From: Pelodera strongyloides
Taxonomy: Eukaryota > Nematoda > Chromadorea > Rhabditida > Rhabditidae
Reading direction: 5' to 3'
Assembly (NCBI GenBank): GCA_036852015.1
Contig: JAANDG010000151.1
Span: 186,001-250,000 of the forward strand
DNA length: 64,000 nt
Under the pieces are notes generated by a model. That model was given only the letters and a program-made list of their open reading frames with translations, was not told the DNA's origin and did no database searches. The stretch's first letter is position 1. Every line of letters starts with the position of its first letter. This document shows, one piece after another, positions 24,271 through 34,957 of the stretch. A program made the translations under genes and the position numbers.

Positions 24271-25469
24271 CAGGAGAGAGACAAAGAGAGTGAAAGAGAG
24301 AAGAGAGAGAAAGAGAAAGAGAAAGAAACGAAGAGAGCGAGAGAAGTATAGAAAGTGCGCGCCATGATTCAGAGGACCAGACGAGGAACTGATTACGTGA
24401 GGAAAGAGACAAGACAGAATAATAAGAATAGAAATTCTTCCCTTGAAACGCTGTGAAACAACGTCAAGAATGACGATGTCATCCGATACTTAAATTACTG
24501 ACGAACGGAAATCCTTCTTCTTTCCTTTCTCTATATTTCTCTCTCTCTCTCTCTGGCCCTCTTTCTCTTCCGTCCCTTCTCTCCCTCTCTCCCACACTAA
24601 AGAAATGTTTCGGATTGAAGATATTAAAGAAAAATTGTTGTTACACTAATACACTTCTTGACGTAGAAAGTACATTACTGATGTATGATGTAGAAACTAG
24701 AAACTACAGCAAGTAACATTTTCAGATGGTCTACCGAATCAGTATCTAATTATCATTCCTTCGAAACTACCTTTTCACACACAAACACAAGTCGAATCAG
24801 ACGTGAGAACGCAAATCTGAGACACTGCTGCATTACCATGTCTTTGTGGTTACCGCCACGAGAAAATTAGTAGGTATATATATAAAACAAAAGAAAGAAC
24901 AAACAGATATCTAAAAATTTTTTTTAGGTATTTATAAATGATAAATATAAATATAATCTGTATTATAAGACTAGATCTTCATTTACATTTCTAATGACAT
25001 ATATATGAGAAGTCGAGAAACTCATCACTACGTAGTGAAAGACAAAATTGAAAAGAACATCCTAGAAAAAATGTAAAAGAAAGTTGGCTATAAATTTGTA
25101 AAAATAAGATGAAAAACAAGTTGGACAAAAAAAGGAATAGTTTAAGCCTCTGCTAAAAAAATAATTGTATTTTATCAGGCTTTTTAATTCAACTGAATAT
25201 CATGCGTATGCGTAGGACTCACGGACTAGGGCCAGAACAAACAAAATGTTGTTTTCCCGTAAACCAGAATAAATTAAAATAACAAATAGGAGTATGGATC
25301 GGAAAACCCCGAGTTTGTTCAGAACGACGCGATTTGACCACTGGCAGCTGACTTGTTTTTGTCAGTTTTTTTCTTCACATAAGCGCTGTTTCGATTTGAC
25401 AAAGCGAACATGGAACACGGAACGGCCTCACAGGAAAACGGAATAATTGTCCAGAACACAGGAAAACCG

Positions 25470-25610
25470 TCAGTAGCCGGTCACCAAATGGTTGTCACCG
25501 AAAAAAACCATTTGGTAACGGATGAATGACCATGAGGTGACCATGTGGCGACCAGTTGGCCACGGTTTGGTCACAATTGGTCACAAGAAAGTCACCAAAT
25601 GGGTTCTGAC
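25470..25610 (+). repeat. GGTCACC/GGTGACC cluster
   Basis: Alternating GGTCACCAAATGG, CCATTTGGTAACGG, AGGTGACCATG, GGCGACCAGTTGGCC and GGTCACAATTGGTCAC within 140 bp. A self-complementary array of unknown role. Confidence 0.5.
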
Positions 25611-25963
25611 GTTGTTACAGAATCAATATTCCTTAAAGATTGTTTGTGGTGAATAGTCGAGGTCTGCTTTTGCGACTTTTAAAAGTCGAACAGCGAGAAA
25701 CAGAGAGGAATAGAGAGGGAAAAGGAAGTGAGAGGGAGAGTGAGGGAATGAGATAGAGAGGGAAAATGAGAGAGAGATGCTTCATCCCGTCGAATTCTCT
25801 CTAATTCCCCCGATATTTTCATGCGCATGCCCGTAAGAATTATTCACGTGCTTCACGTATAGTGATGCTATAAGACCACAGGATTACGGCTTGAACACAA
25901 GCAAGAGACTCAACACAGAATCTGCACAATATGCACGACAACTCGGATTGGCTAGATAAATAG

Positions 25964-26134
25964 TTAAAGCGAAATGCCAGCCTCTTTGGAAAATTTGCAT
26001 ATGATAAACAAATCCTATGTACCCTATGCTAATTTTGTACGATTGCTGTGGATGATCGTACAAAATTAGCATAGGATACATATGATTTGCTTATCATATG
26101 CAAATTTTCCAAAGGGGCTATCATTTCGCTTTAA
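25964..26134. mobile_element. TTAA-2 palindromic MITE
   Basis: TTAAAGCGAAATGCCAGCC, then TTTGGAAAATTTGCATATG in inverted arms around a short GATCGTACAA/TTGTACGAT centre, 171 bp. The right TTAA is shared with the TTAA-1 copy that follows. Confidence 0.85.
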
Positions 26135-26313
26135 AGCGAAATACCAGCCGGTTTTTGAAACGTATCTCAAATATCAGCATTCTTATGCAGTTACGCTAAA
26201 AGGGGTCTATTGGGGTCTATTTTTTATCCAAATTTGTGCTCATTTGCATATGAAGCACAGGAAAGCAGGGAGTACTCGATGCGTTTCAAAAACCGGCCGG
26301 TATTTTGCTTTAA
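26131..26313 (+). mobile_element. TTAA-1 MITE, abutting a TTAA-2 element
   Basis: TTAAAGCGAAATACCAGCCGG to GGCCGGTATTTTGCTTTAA. The left TTAA is the right TTAA of 25964-26134. Confidence 0.8.
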
Positions 26314-26329
26314 TATTAATAGTTTATTT

Positions 26330-26560
26330 CAGACCAGCCGATACGCCGCCTGAGGCGTGTTTCCATACTTATGATTATGAAACGCCTGTAACGTAGATGA
26401 AAACCTTTACGAATGAAGACATACATCGTTCTTTTACATGAGAATATTCTAATTTGAACTGCGGCACTCTTTTATATCCAAAGCGGAACAATTTATTCGA
26501 ATTCTACTTCCGTAAGGTTAGTGCTAGCGCACGCTACAGTAGTAACATAACGTAGTAACA
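26330..26560 (-). repeat. dispersed repeat with TATAAAAG motif, inverted
   Basis: On plus it reads ACGCCGCCTGAGGCGTGTTT ... GCACTCTTTTATATCCAAAG ... GTGCTAGCGCACGCTACAG, the complement of the family. Confidence 0.7.
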
Positions 26561-26570
26561 AAGGTAGCAC

Positions 26571-27020
26571 TTAAAGGGAGAGGCCCACGAGAAAAATAAT
26601 TTCTTCAATTTACTTGCACAGAATGTCCGGTATCTCAGAAATATTACTGTGAAAACCGCATAAATTTGCATCTAGAACTCGCAGAGATATTCTATGCTAA
26701 ACAGTTCGACCAGGTACCGTAGTCAGCAACACAAAAATTAGTTTTTACGGTTTATATCCGTGCACTTGCATCTTTTTCAACGTAAGAATGTTAAACGAAT
26801 ATAGAGCATTACTACAATACAAAGAGGCGTTCCAACAAGGAATGCCCTAAAAGCGCGAAAATTGATCCTGAGAACGGTACCTGGCCGAACTGTTTGCCGG
26901 GGAATAACTATGTGAGTTCCAGGCTTCAAACAATGCGGTTTTACAGTATATTTCTAAATTCCGGACATTCTGTGAAGTAAAGGAGGAAACGTTTTCTCAT
27001 GGGCCCCTCCCTTTTTTTAA
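26571..27020. mobile_element. TTAA-5 MITE
   Basis: TTAAAGGGAGAGGCCCACGAG to GGGCCCCTCCC...TTTAA. Inverted arms carry ACAGAATGTCCGG / CCGGACATTCTGT, and the core carries CCTGGCCGAACTGTTTGCC. A shorter relative lies at 53426-53747. Confidence 0.8.
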
Positions 27021-27050
27021 TATTTGAGGAATCGAAATTTTAGAGAAAAG

Positions 27051-27094
<44 letters not shown>
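27051..27094 (+). repeat. 44-base poly(A) run
   Basis: Uninterrupted A shortly after the TTAA-5 MITE, then a GA tract. Confidence 0.95.
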
Positions 27095-27096
<2 letters not shown>

Positions 27097-27489
27097 AGTT
27101 AAAGAAAGCGAGAGAGAGAGAGAGAGAGAACCAGAGAAATATTGGCCAGTGGTGCACCACTTATATTTTTTTAATGAACGCGCATGATTAAGTTTCGCAG
27201 ATGTTGAACAAGTTATTCAATAAGAGGAATAAGTGCGGAAGGAAAAATCCTATAAACAGTTGTAAAGCATGCTTGGTCAACAAGGGAGGGCTACGGAAAG
27301 CTCATGTTACGAAATGTGTTTTCACTTCGGAATGTTTTTATTCTTGTTCAAATGAATATTCGAAGTTAGATGAATTGAATTGAAAATCCAATTATCAGCT
27401 ATGACTATTCAAAGGTACATCGGAAAACTATAGGTTGTATACGGGGATACATATTTTTAAAGAAATCTAACACGTGTTCTCATTCCCAG

Positions 27490-28020
27490 TTGGAATTACA
27501 ATATAGCCAGAGGCGCGGCGGTGCCATTTTCAAGCGCCGAAAGTGGGCTGCCCAACAAAGTGGTGAAGACCTTTGCTCATTTTTGCTCACCGTTTTGTGC
27601 GCTAATCGCGCGCGTTTCGTGCGCCACATATACACATGGGTGACATCACGGCTCACGAACTCGTATCATGAACTCTTCTGACGGATGACGGAGGTACATA
27701 CTAGCTAGAGCTCTTCCAGGCATAGTTCACACTTTTGAATACAATTATTAGAAAAACAACTTACTGATAGTAATATTGTACGAAGTACATTGTCGAATAA
27801 GAATTCGCGCAGCCCACATTGCAAAAGTACTTTAGAAATTAGCATATTTTATTTTGCAAATAAGTATGAAAACATTAGCATGAGCTCGTATTAAAAATGT
27901 TGTAAATTAACATGTGTTTGTAGTCTAATATGATGAGCCGTATTTGCATTTTATGCAATAAATTTGAGAAAAACAGATAAAACACTATCAACATGTATGC
28001 AATGTTTATTTTTTTATAGA
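27490..28020. other. intergenic, no feature recognised
   Basis: A GC-rich stretch at 27510-27660 (AGGCGCGGCGGTGCC..., TAATCGCGCGCG) stands out but has no recognisable product; the rest is AT-rich spacer. Confidence 0.4.
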
Positions 28021-28032
28021 CATCGACATAAT

Positions 28033-28179
28033 AGCCCGTATTCTCGGGTCGACGGGAATGTTCCGTTTGGGAGCTCATTCGTATGCAAATTTTTCCTCCA
28101 GCTAGTCTAGATAGTCGAGAAATTTGCATACAAAGGATTTCCCAAACGGAACGTTTCCGTCGACCCGAGAATACGGGCT
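28033..28179. mobile_element. palindromic MITE, AGCCCGTATTCTCG ends (147 bp)
   Basis: Same length and sequence as 14530-14676 apart from a few substitutions in the right arm. It lies between the asparaginase gene and gene A. An AAT triplet repeated at both flanks may be the target duplication. Confidence 0.85.
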
Positions 28180-28632
28180 AATAATGAGAGATCAAGCTAA
28201 GAATATAAGAAACTGTGCACTTATGGTTATTGAATGAAATACAGATCAAACTACTAAAGAAAAAAGCAACCGTACGGAAATTTCACCAATATAAATTGCA
28301 TACGATATGCGAAAGATTGCTTCAAATTTGACCAACTGTTAGAAAAAAATCTTGAAATTAAGTATTAGGATACTGTAAATAGGGTTGTCGTGCCTCTCAT
28401 AGATAGGCTTACACAGAAAACTGTTTTTTTTTGCCATTTCGCTATGGACGAGCGTTTTACTGTATTCAAAACCGTCGATGAATGGTCAGCAATATCAGTC
28501 ACGAAATGTGTGTATAGACGTTTCCCAAGCACCATACCGAGCAATCGCAAAAATTGAAACATAGAAGTGTACTTGATTGCTAATGGTACGTAAAATGGCA
28601 GTTGAAACTGGATATCGATAATTACACAACAA

Positions 28633-30830
28633 TTACATCCTTCTGACAGTATCGTAATTGCCTCGTCTGTCCTTGCAGCAGAAACATTTAATACAGATGA
28701 ATGCGATGCATAGTACGGTGGTTATTAGAAGAAGCGCAGCAATCACAACAATCAGGATGCACAGCCAGAGTGGAAGACCGAGGAACCTGCAACCGGAAAG
28801 TTTAAAGGGATATGACACCCGGTTTATAAAACATTCCTGGCACCACCAACACAGAATTTTTCTGCAGCATGCGACAAGCTCTTCTTTGAAGCGAAATTCC
28901 GGCCGGTTTTTGAAACGTATCGTGGACAACTGAACTCTTACGTATTTATGCTAATTTACTCAAATTTGGCTCATGTTCATTTGCGTAAGCTGCTTGAGAA
29001 TGATGGTGTACTCGATGTGTTTCAAAAACCGGCCCTTATTCCGGTTTAATCCAGTGTCAATAACATCTTTCTAAAAAAAAACTACCGCACATCTCCGTTT
29101 TTCGTATACTCTCTCGCAGCATAGCCTTTAGTAACATCGTTTGCATATCTTCATCACAAATACATGTTTTATCAGAATTTATCGCTTGTCTAACAAGATC
29201 CATTTTATTTTTTGACTGGCTTATTTCAGACGTATGTAACAGAATCTGGGGAGAGACGAATGCTGATTTTAATTTTAGTAAATTGAAAATATATATATAA
29301 GATTTTTGATCGTGAAATAATCAACAGCAATCGACAGTATTCGCTGCGTAGGAAATCTGCTATGGTAGAAGTAGAAGTAGAAATTATTGGGAATGTTGAT
29401 TTTGAACTAGGCAGCTTGGTGAATCGCCGTTAAATCGTAGAAGACGCTGACGAGGAATGCAAATTGTTATTTATCAACTAGACCGCGTTTAGTAATCAAG
29501 CATATGTTGTCCGCTTTAGACTATGACAGACAAAACACCATGAGTAATATAAAGTGTGTGAGTCATCCCTTTGAATGACCATTTTAGATTGTATGCGAAA
29601 CTTTTGCAGAAGTTGACCGAATTGATTCACCGGCCTAAGATTTTGGCAAGAGCCCCAACACAGATGGGCTCGATCTTTAGTGTAGCGCGGCACTGATAAC
29701 GGTATACATACAAGTGGAAATTATCAACTTATTTTTACCCACTGTTGTGAACCTTTCGCAGTCTCGCTCTTATACCCTTATACGCAGGTAACAAGTTTGT
29801 AGAGCGTAACCTCTATACGTACCATGCAGGCTTCGAATTAAGAAAACCGAAAATAAATCCCAAATATTGAACCTTACCAAGAGTTGTTGTCTGATACTTG
29901 CACTCTCTTTCCGTCCAATAGTTGGTGGTAATAGTCCAACATGTAGAGAAAAGCTCTCGTTGGCTTCTTCTTCTTCAGCATCTTTTCTAAATTAGAAATA
30001 TTTTTAGCTTTTGAGAAATCGATGTAGCTTCTGTGACACTGAAGAAACAGCGGTGGTGCGCTGCGTGGCGCGCGAAATCATGGCGAAGGCGGGGCGAGAT
30101 CGAAACTTTGTTTTCCGCGGACCATCAAACTTTCGCGTCATAAGGACCGGTCTCAAAAGATCTTCCAATAATTCCGGGATGGATCTATGTTATTTCTAAA
30201 ATGTGATTTTGATCTTTACTTTCCCCGTAAACAACGACCACATTACTAATTGAGCGGAGAAATATTCTCCGTGTTTATACTTATGCTTGTGCTATATTGC
30301 ACTTACGCACTCCCATTTTCTAGTTTATACATAAATATAACATAACATTGATTGCGAACATAAAATGTCGCACAAGTTTTGTCAAGGAAAACCAAATCGA
30401 TAAATTTCTATAATTTTATATGATGCACACCTACATACTTTATATAATGTGTCAATAAATTAATATTATTAATTATTAACTCTAACTTAAAAAAATGAAA
30501 TTCTAACTTAAAATAATAGTACATACAAATAAGAAACATTTATGCTTACCGGCATTAACCGTAATTTCCTTGATGACTTCGGGTTTCATGACACGTCCGG
30601 ATACTAGACCGGTTGAGGTCCAGATCTAAAATAATTTTTTTTTATTGTTAATTGTTCTCCCTGAAAAACTGAATCCGTCGATATCATCAAAGATCCCTGT
30701 ATTTTATGCCAAGTCTTTTTGCTTCTCAATTTGTCAACAAAATTCTTTGTAGGTTGAGTCAGCGGTCAGAGGGAATATTCTTGCGAAAACGATAAAGCGT
30801 GTAGCCAAGCAATTCTCAGTTCGCTTTCGC

Positions 30831-30904
<74 letters not shown>

Positions 30905-30934
30905 TACAGGGACACATACAACACACACACCCAG

Positions 30935-30965
<31 letters not shown>

Positions 30966-31003
30966 TACAGGGACACAGACAACACACACACCCAGACACA
31001 CAC

Positions 31004-31051
<48 letters not shown>

Positions 31052-32010
31052 GTTTTTACGAACCGCATTATCTTCCACAGAATAGACGATAAGGACGTCA
31101 TCATCGCATTGATCACGATCTTGACGCTTTCTAAGAACTTCGGCAAACTCTTGAACAGCCTTTAGACGATGGTCGTGATCACTGCAAGAATTTTTTTATT
31201 ACTACCATAGAATACAAAGTTTGTCTGTTTGTTTGTATTAACGTTACGCTCGAATTGCGGAGGCTGACGGCATCCCAATAAGTCCTAGGTTTTATCCTCG
31301 ATGAGCACTCAAAAAAATCTTATTTTTTTCATAGCCATAGCTTGAAAGTGATTTTTTCTGATAACGAGACTGTACTCGCAACGCGCGTGATAAAACGGTG
31401 ATACTTATTTGTGTCTTTGTTCTTTACGCGTTATTTCGTTGCGGGCGTAACTTACGTGGTGAGAAGGAGAAGTGTGCCTAAGTGCCCTAGCATTGAGACC
31501 CAAATACAGTACTTACTGCTGATTATCGTCAAGCTTCATTCGTTGTACGATGGCCAGAGACACCGTAGTTCCAACACCACCGATACAAGCTCCTCGATCA
31601 GTATCCTCACATAAACACTTGGTGTTCATCACTATTTGATTCAACTTCTGGATCAGTTCAGCGTCTGAAAATATTTTCAATTAATTGCAATATTATTCAC
31701 ATATGCGTAGAATCTGTGTACGTATGCACAGCTTTGTACGCGTATGGTTGTGCCGCGTACATGATGCAAAGGGTCCGACTACTTTGGACGTAAGAAACAC
31801 CGAAGCTTTCGGTAGAAAGAGAAGAAACCCACGATTCGCAGTAACATTTCCATCGTTCAGTTGTTTCGATGGGTCACATAGTAAAGACGGTGTTAAAGTT
31901 CCACACTCTTCTGGCGATGTTTTTCCATTTGGATACGTTTGTGGTGTGTAGTCCTCGAATGCGACTACCAACGGAATAAGTAGAGAAAGTAGAAACTTGG
32001 CCGACGTCAT
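28633..32010 (-). CDS. MOLO1/TPM-domain single-pass membrane protein, gene A
   Basis: Predicted 260-residue type I membrane protein. Exons: 32010-31833, 31664-31517, 31181-31064, 30625-30550, 29986-29878, 28786-28633; intron phases 1,2,0,1,2. Signal peptide about 1-18 (MTSAKFLLSLLIPLVVAF). The extracellular domain carries YPNG, a Cys36-Cys45 pair followed by DP, then C76-x-C78 and C86 (CLCEDTDRGAC), the helix EFAEVLRKR and the strand QCDDDVLIVYS with Cys134. A helix ending YYHQLLDG precedes a membrane span at about 213-242, followed by a short Cys-rich tail (CFCCK) ending in VRRM. This order (CG...CDP...L, FAxxLR, VLIVYS, AxYHQLL, TM) fits the nematode MOLO1 family, whose founder MOLO-1 is an auxiliary subunit of levamisole receptors; the receptor partner here is unknown. 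It is the last gene of the cluster and very similar to gene B. An acceptor-like AG lies 5 nt before the ATG. Gene-level confidence is high; family name rests on motif recall, not a search. Confidence 0.85.
28886..29049 (+). mobile_element. TTAA-1 MITE, in gene A intron 5
   Basis: AAGCGAAATTCCGGCCGG...CATCGTGGACAAC-type left arm and CCGGCCCTTATTCCGGTTTAA right end. Confidence 0.75.
30832..31047 (+). repeat. (CA)n microsatellite, gene A intron 3
   Basis: CA dinucleotides interrupted by ATACAGGGACAC and CCCAGACAC units that repeat about 70 bp apart. It stops 16 bp from the exon 3 donor. Long frames of VCVCVC are artefacts. Confidence 0.95.
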
Positions 32011-32090
32011 TTGATCTGTTATGTTTTTTAGTAATTATGTATTTATGTGTTTTATAGAAAACGACAGTGAACAAATGAAGTTTGAAGTTT

Positions 32091-32228
32091 GAAGACGTCG
32101 AGCAATTTGTCATCTGGAACTCGTCGCCTACTGCTCAGGACCTCTGCGGAACATGTCATAAGCACACATTGAAATTGAAGTTTGAACTCCCTTGAATAAA
32201 GGTGCACGCACTTGTGGCGTAAAAGATT
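32091..32228 (-). repeat. VPDDKLLDVF short dispersed repeat, copy 1
   Basis: On minus the open frame reads TCSAEVLSSRRRVPDDKLLDVF, preceded by HLYSREFKLQFQC. Copies are at 34612, 48765 and 58814, all inside the MOLO1 cluster. It lies 80 bp upstream of the gene A start codon. Confidence 0.65.
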
Positions 32229-32791
32229 TATAAATGAGGCAAAAGAACACATGAAAGAATATACAAAGTTATAATAAGATCGAAGTCTTCATTCTTAAAC
32301 TGGTTTTGTCAAGTGTTCAGAATCAGACAGGCGCCCTTATCAAATAAGAATTATCTCAAATATACTTTAAGAAGCTTCACACTTCAAATCTACTAATGAC
32401 TCATAACTTATTTCTGGGTTAGCTTTATCAAAAGTAATCATAAAGTAAAATTGCGGCATAGTACACACACATACACACTGATTAGACTTCCGGTGGTGAG
32501 TAATTCTGACTTGATTGGAATAAATTTTCAACAAATTATAAATAGAACAAATCGATGGGTTATGTGCCTTATGTAAGGCCTTTTCATGGCGCCCTCTTCA
32601 CTGATAAGACGTAAACTTCTCTCGTTCGTTGAGTAAACAACACATGCTTAGTCATATTGAAGTTTTATGGCCGGTGACACTGGTTGAAAAGTTTGATTTG
32701 GAATTTTAAACTCGGCGTTGACCTCGGTGGCGTGAAATATAGTTGAGGAAATTTTTTTAAGGAAACATTGAGGAACATCAGTTTACCAACA

Positions 32792-32949
32792 TAGACAATA
32801 AATGGTGAATTACCAATAATTAGCAATTGATTGAACGATTGATTTGTAGTACTACATATACTGCTTTTAAGACAATATAAATGGTGAATTACCAATAATT
32901 AGCAATTGATTTAACGATTGATTTGTAGTACTACATATACTGCTTTTAC
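32792..32949 (+). repeat. 79-bp tandem duplication
   Basis: Two adjacent copies of GACAATAAATGGTGAATTAC ... ACATATACTGCTTTTA differing by a substitution and a 2-bp indel; a young duplication in the A-B spacer. Confidence 0.9.
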
Positions 32950-33375
32950 TCTTGATGTGGTCGGTCCTTATACTTCTCACTATATAGACGTGGTATATAC
33001 GTGCATATACGATATACCAATGTTTCTCACGTTACTTATTAGCTTCACTTTATTGCGAAAAAATAATACTGTTTTATACATACAATCCATTCAGATGAGC
33101 CAAATACCGACATTTGGGAAAATTTTAAGGCAAACGAAAAATAAAAGACGCCAGTGCGTTTCGTACAGCGAACTTCGGCAAAACTGATTTCAGTCTTATC
33201 GTAAAATCCGATCCAGAGATAATAACGGTCACGCAGGGCAAACGACTGTTTTCAATAACACTTGTTTATATATTTCCACATCACACTTGAAGGGTTATTG
33301 TCCAAAATTAAGTTACACGAACTATCATTGGTCATGTAACTTCCGTGAGTACACTCCGGGGCGGGTGGTTCACAA

Positions 33376-33440
33376 AGGGCCGGGTGGTTCAATGGCTAGC
33401 GCGCTAACTCAACGCGGGTTCGAGTCTCGCCCGTGACACC
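33376..33440 (+). pseudogene. tRNA-like sequence lacking an anticodon arm
   Basis: Has an A-box-like GTGGTTCAATGGCTAGCGCG and a B-box GGGTTCGAGTC with a pairable T stem (GCGGG/CTCGC), but only about a dozen bases between them, so no anticodon arm. No acceptor stem. Preceded by a second GGGTGGTTCA. A tRNA relic or SINE-type Pol III promoter. Confidence 0.5.
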
Positions 33441-34140
33441 TTTGAGCGAAGAACTGTTTCGTGCTAATAAGCTGTATATTGTGGTAAATAATAAAATGTG
33501 CAGAAATTAAACACCAGACTTGACATACTATTCGTCAATTTTTCGGATTTTGTATCCAGGCCCTACGTTGTCGACCGCGTTATGCTTTACTTCTACACCT
33601 CTAAAAGTTGGGCGCGCGCGCGTTGTACACACAACGCGCATATTACTAGCGGGCCGTACTGCGCGGCTGCACGTAAATTATGCATTATGCTTACGCTCTG
33701 TGCTTACGGCTACCCGCGCTCTGCTTGTCCGTAAAAGTATCATAGCGCTCGTTTACCTGAGATCATTTCTCTTTAGAAACCCGGGTATCATGTCGTGTTA
33801 TGAAATCAAAACCGTTTGTGTCAACTCGCCGAAACTCCGGATGTTGTACAGAAGTTTGGAGCCTGCTAAAAATCATGAAAAGTTTCAGACAATATAATAA
33901 CATGTTTATTTATTTTTGGTCATTACCCGACAAACTTTTATGAAAGATCAATTAAAGCAGGTCAATAAACAAAAAAAGAACAAATAGTCAACCGCAATGA
34001 TTATTAATTAAACAAAGTTATAAAAAAGAAGCGAAAGAAGCAATTGATTGAAGGCATTATGCTCAAAAACATGAACCGCATTATGCATAAAGCAACAACG
34101 TCGAGATATTTAAGGCATCATGCTCAATAATATGATCCGC

Positions 34141-34188
34141 TTAAGCCTAAGCCTAAGCCTAAGCCTAGGCCTAATCCTAAGCCTAAGT
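34141..34188 (-). repeat. interstitial telomere-like tract (GCCTAA on plus)
   Basis: About eight GCCTAA hexamers, the complement of TTAGGC, with one ATCCTA-type variant. It lies downstream of gene B, in the A-B spacer. Confidence 0.8.
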
Positions 34189-34611
34189 GAAATCTCCTTC
34201 GAGTCACAAAACCGTGTCGACTTTAGCATACTGAAAGGCTTCAATAAGTTGCAAGCTCTTGCTGCAGCGATCCAAACTCGCGTAGTGTATTCAAAAGGTG
34301 CTTGTATGCATTTTGGGAGCAGATTTTGAGGAAACGTGAATAATGGTGGCATTCGTTTCTAGGAAACAGGTTCTACAGTCTACTTTATGCTTTATGTTCA
34401 TCGCGTTACATTCATAAAGCCAACGAGCCTAGATATCAAGCAACTTGCTTTTTCTACTGGTGCTACCTGCAAGTAAGTACAATATCACCGAGTGGGTGCA
34501 GCACACCGAACAGCGCGTACACCAACAACCAACAAGACATGGGCGGAAAATATAGTAATCGAATTTACATAAGGGCAATTAAACAGCTTAATAAATAAAG
34601 CCTCTTTTACG

Positions 34612-34692
34612 CCTCAAGTTGAGTTGCCTAGAACATGTTCCGCAAAGGTCCGGAGAAGTGGGTGACGAGTTCCAGATGACAAATTGGGCTAA
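34612..34692 (+). repeat. VPDDKLLDVF short dispersed repeat, copy 2 (stop in frame)
   Basis: Plus-strand copy: TCSAKVRRSG, a TGA in place of CGA, then RVPDDKL. Downstream of gene B. Confidence 0.6.
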
Positions 34693-34957
34693 CTAGGAGC
34701 AAGAGTGATCGCCCAAGATTCCCTCGCCGGGTGGTGCTTTCAAAGTTGTCACGGGCCAGAGTCCAACCCGGGCCAAACCAATCAAGAGTTATAACGAGCA
34801 TTGGTTGCCCATTGAAAGCGTCTGCGCTAAGCAGTCAGCCGACCCGAGTGCGAATCCAACCGCACACGACCACTCAAGGCAACCCGGCGGAGAAAATCAT
34901 AGTGACTCACCCATTGCTTAGCCTATAGGCCGAGCGATTGCTCCTTTCGTCTCGTCT

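Noticed and set aside
30766..31146. VCVCVC proteins on minus
   Set aside because: Translation of the CA microsatellite; only the small real exon 31064-31181 is coding.
33498..33897. Overlapping plus-strand open frames of 78 and 125 residues
   Set aside because: No splice signals or motifs. The Ala/Arg-rich part reflects a GC-rich patch (GGGCGCGCGCG).
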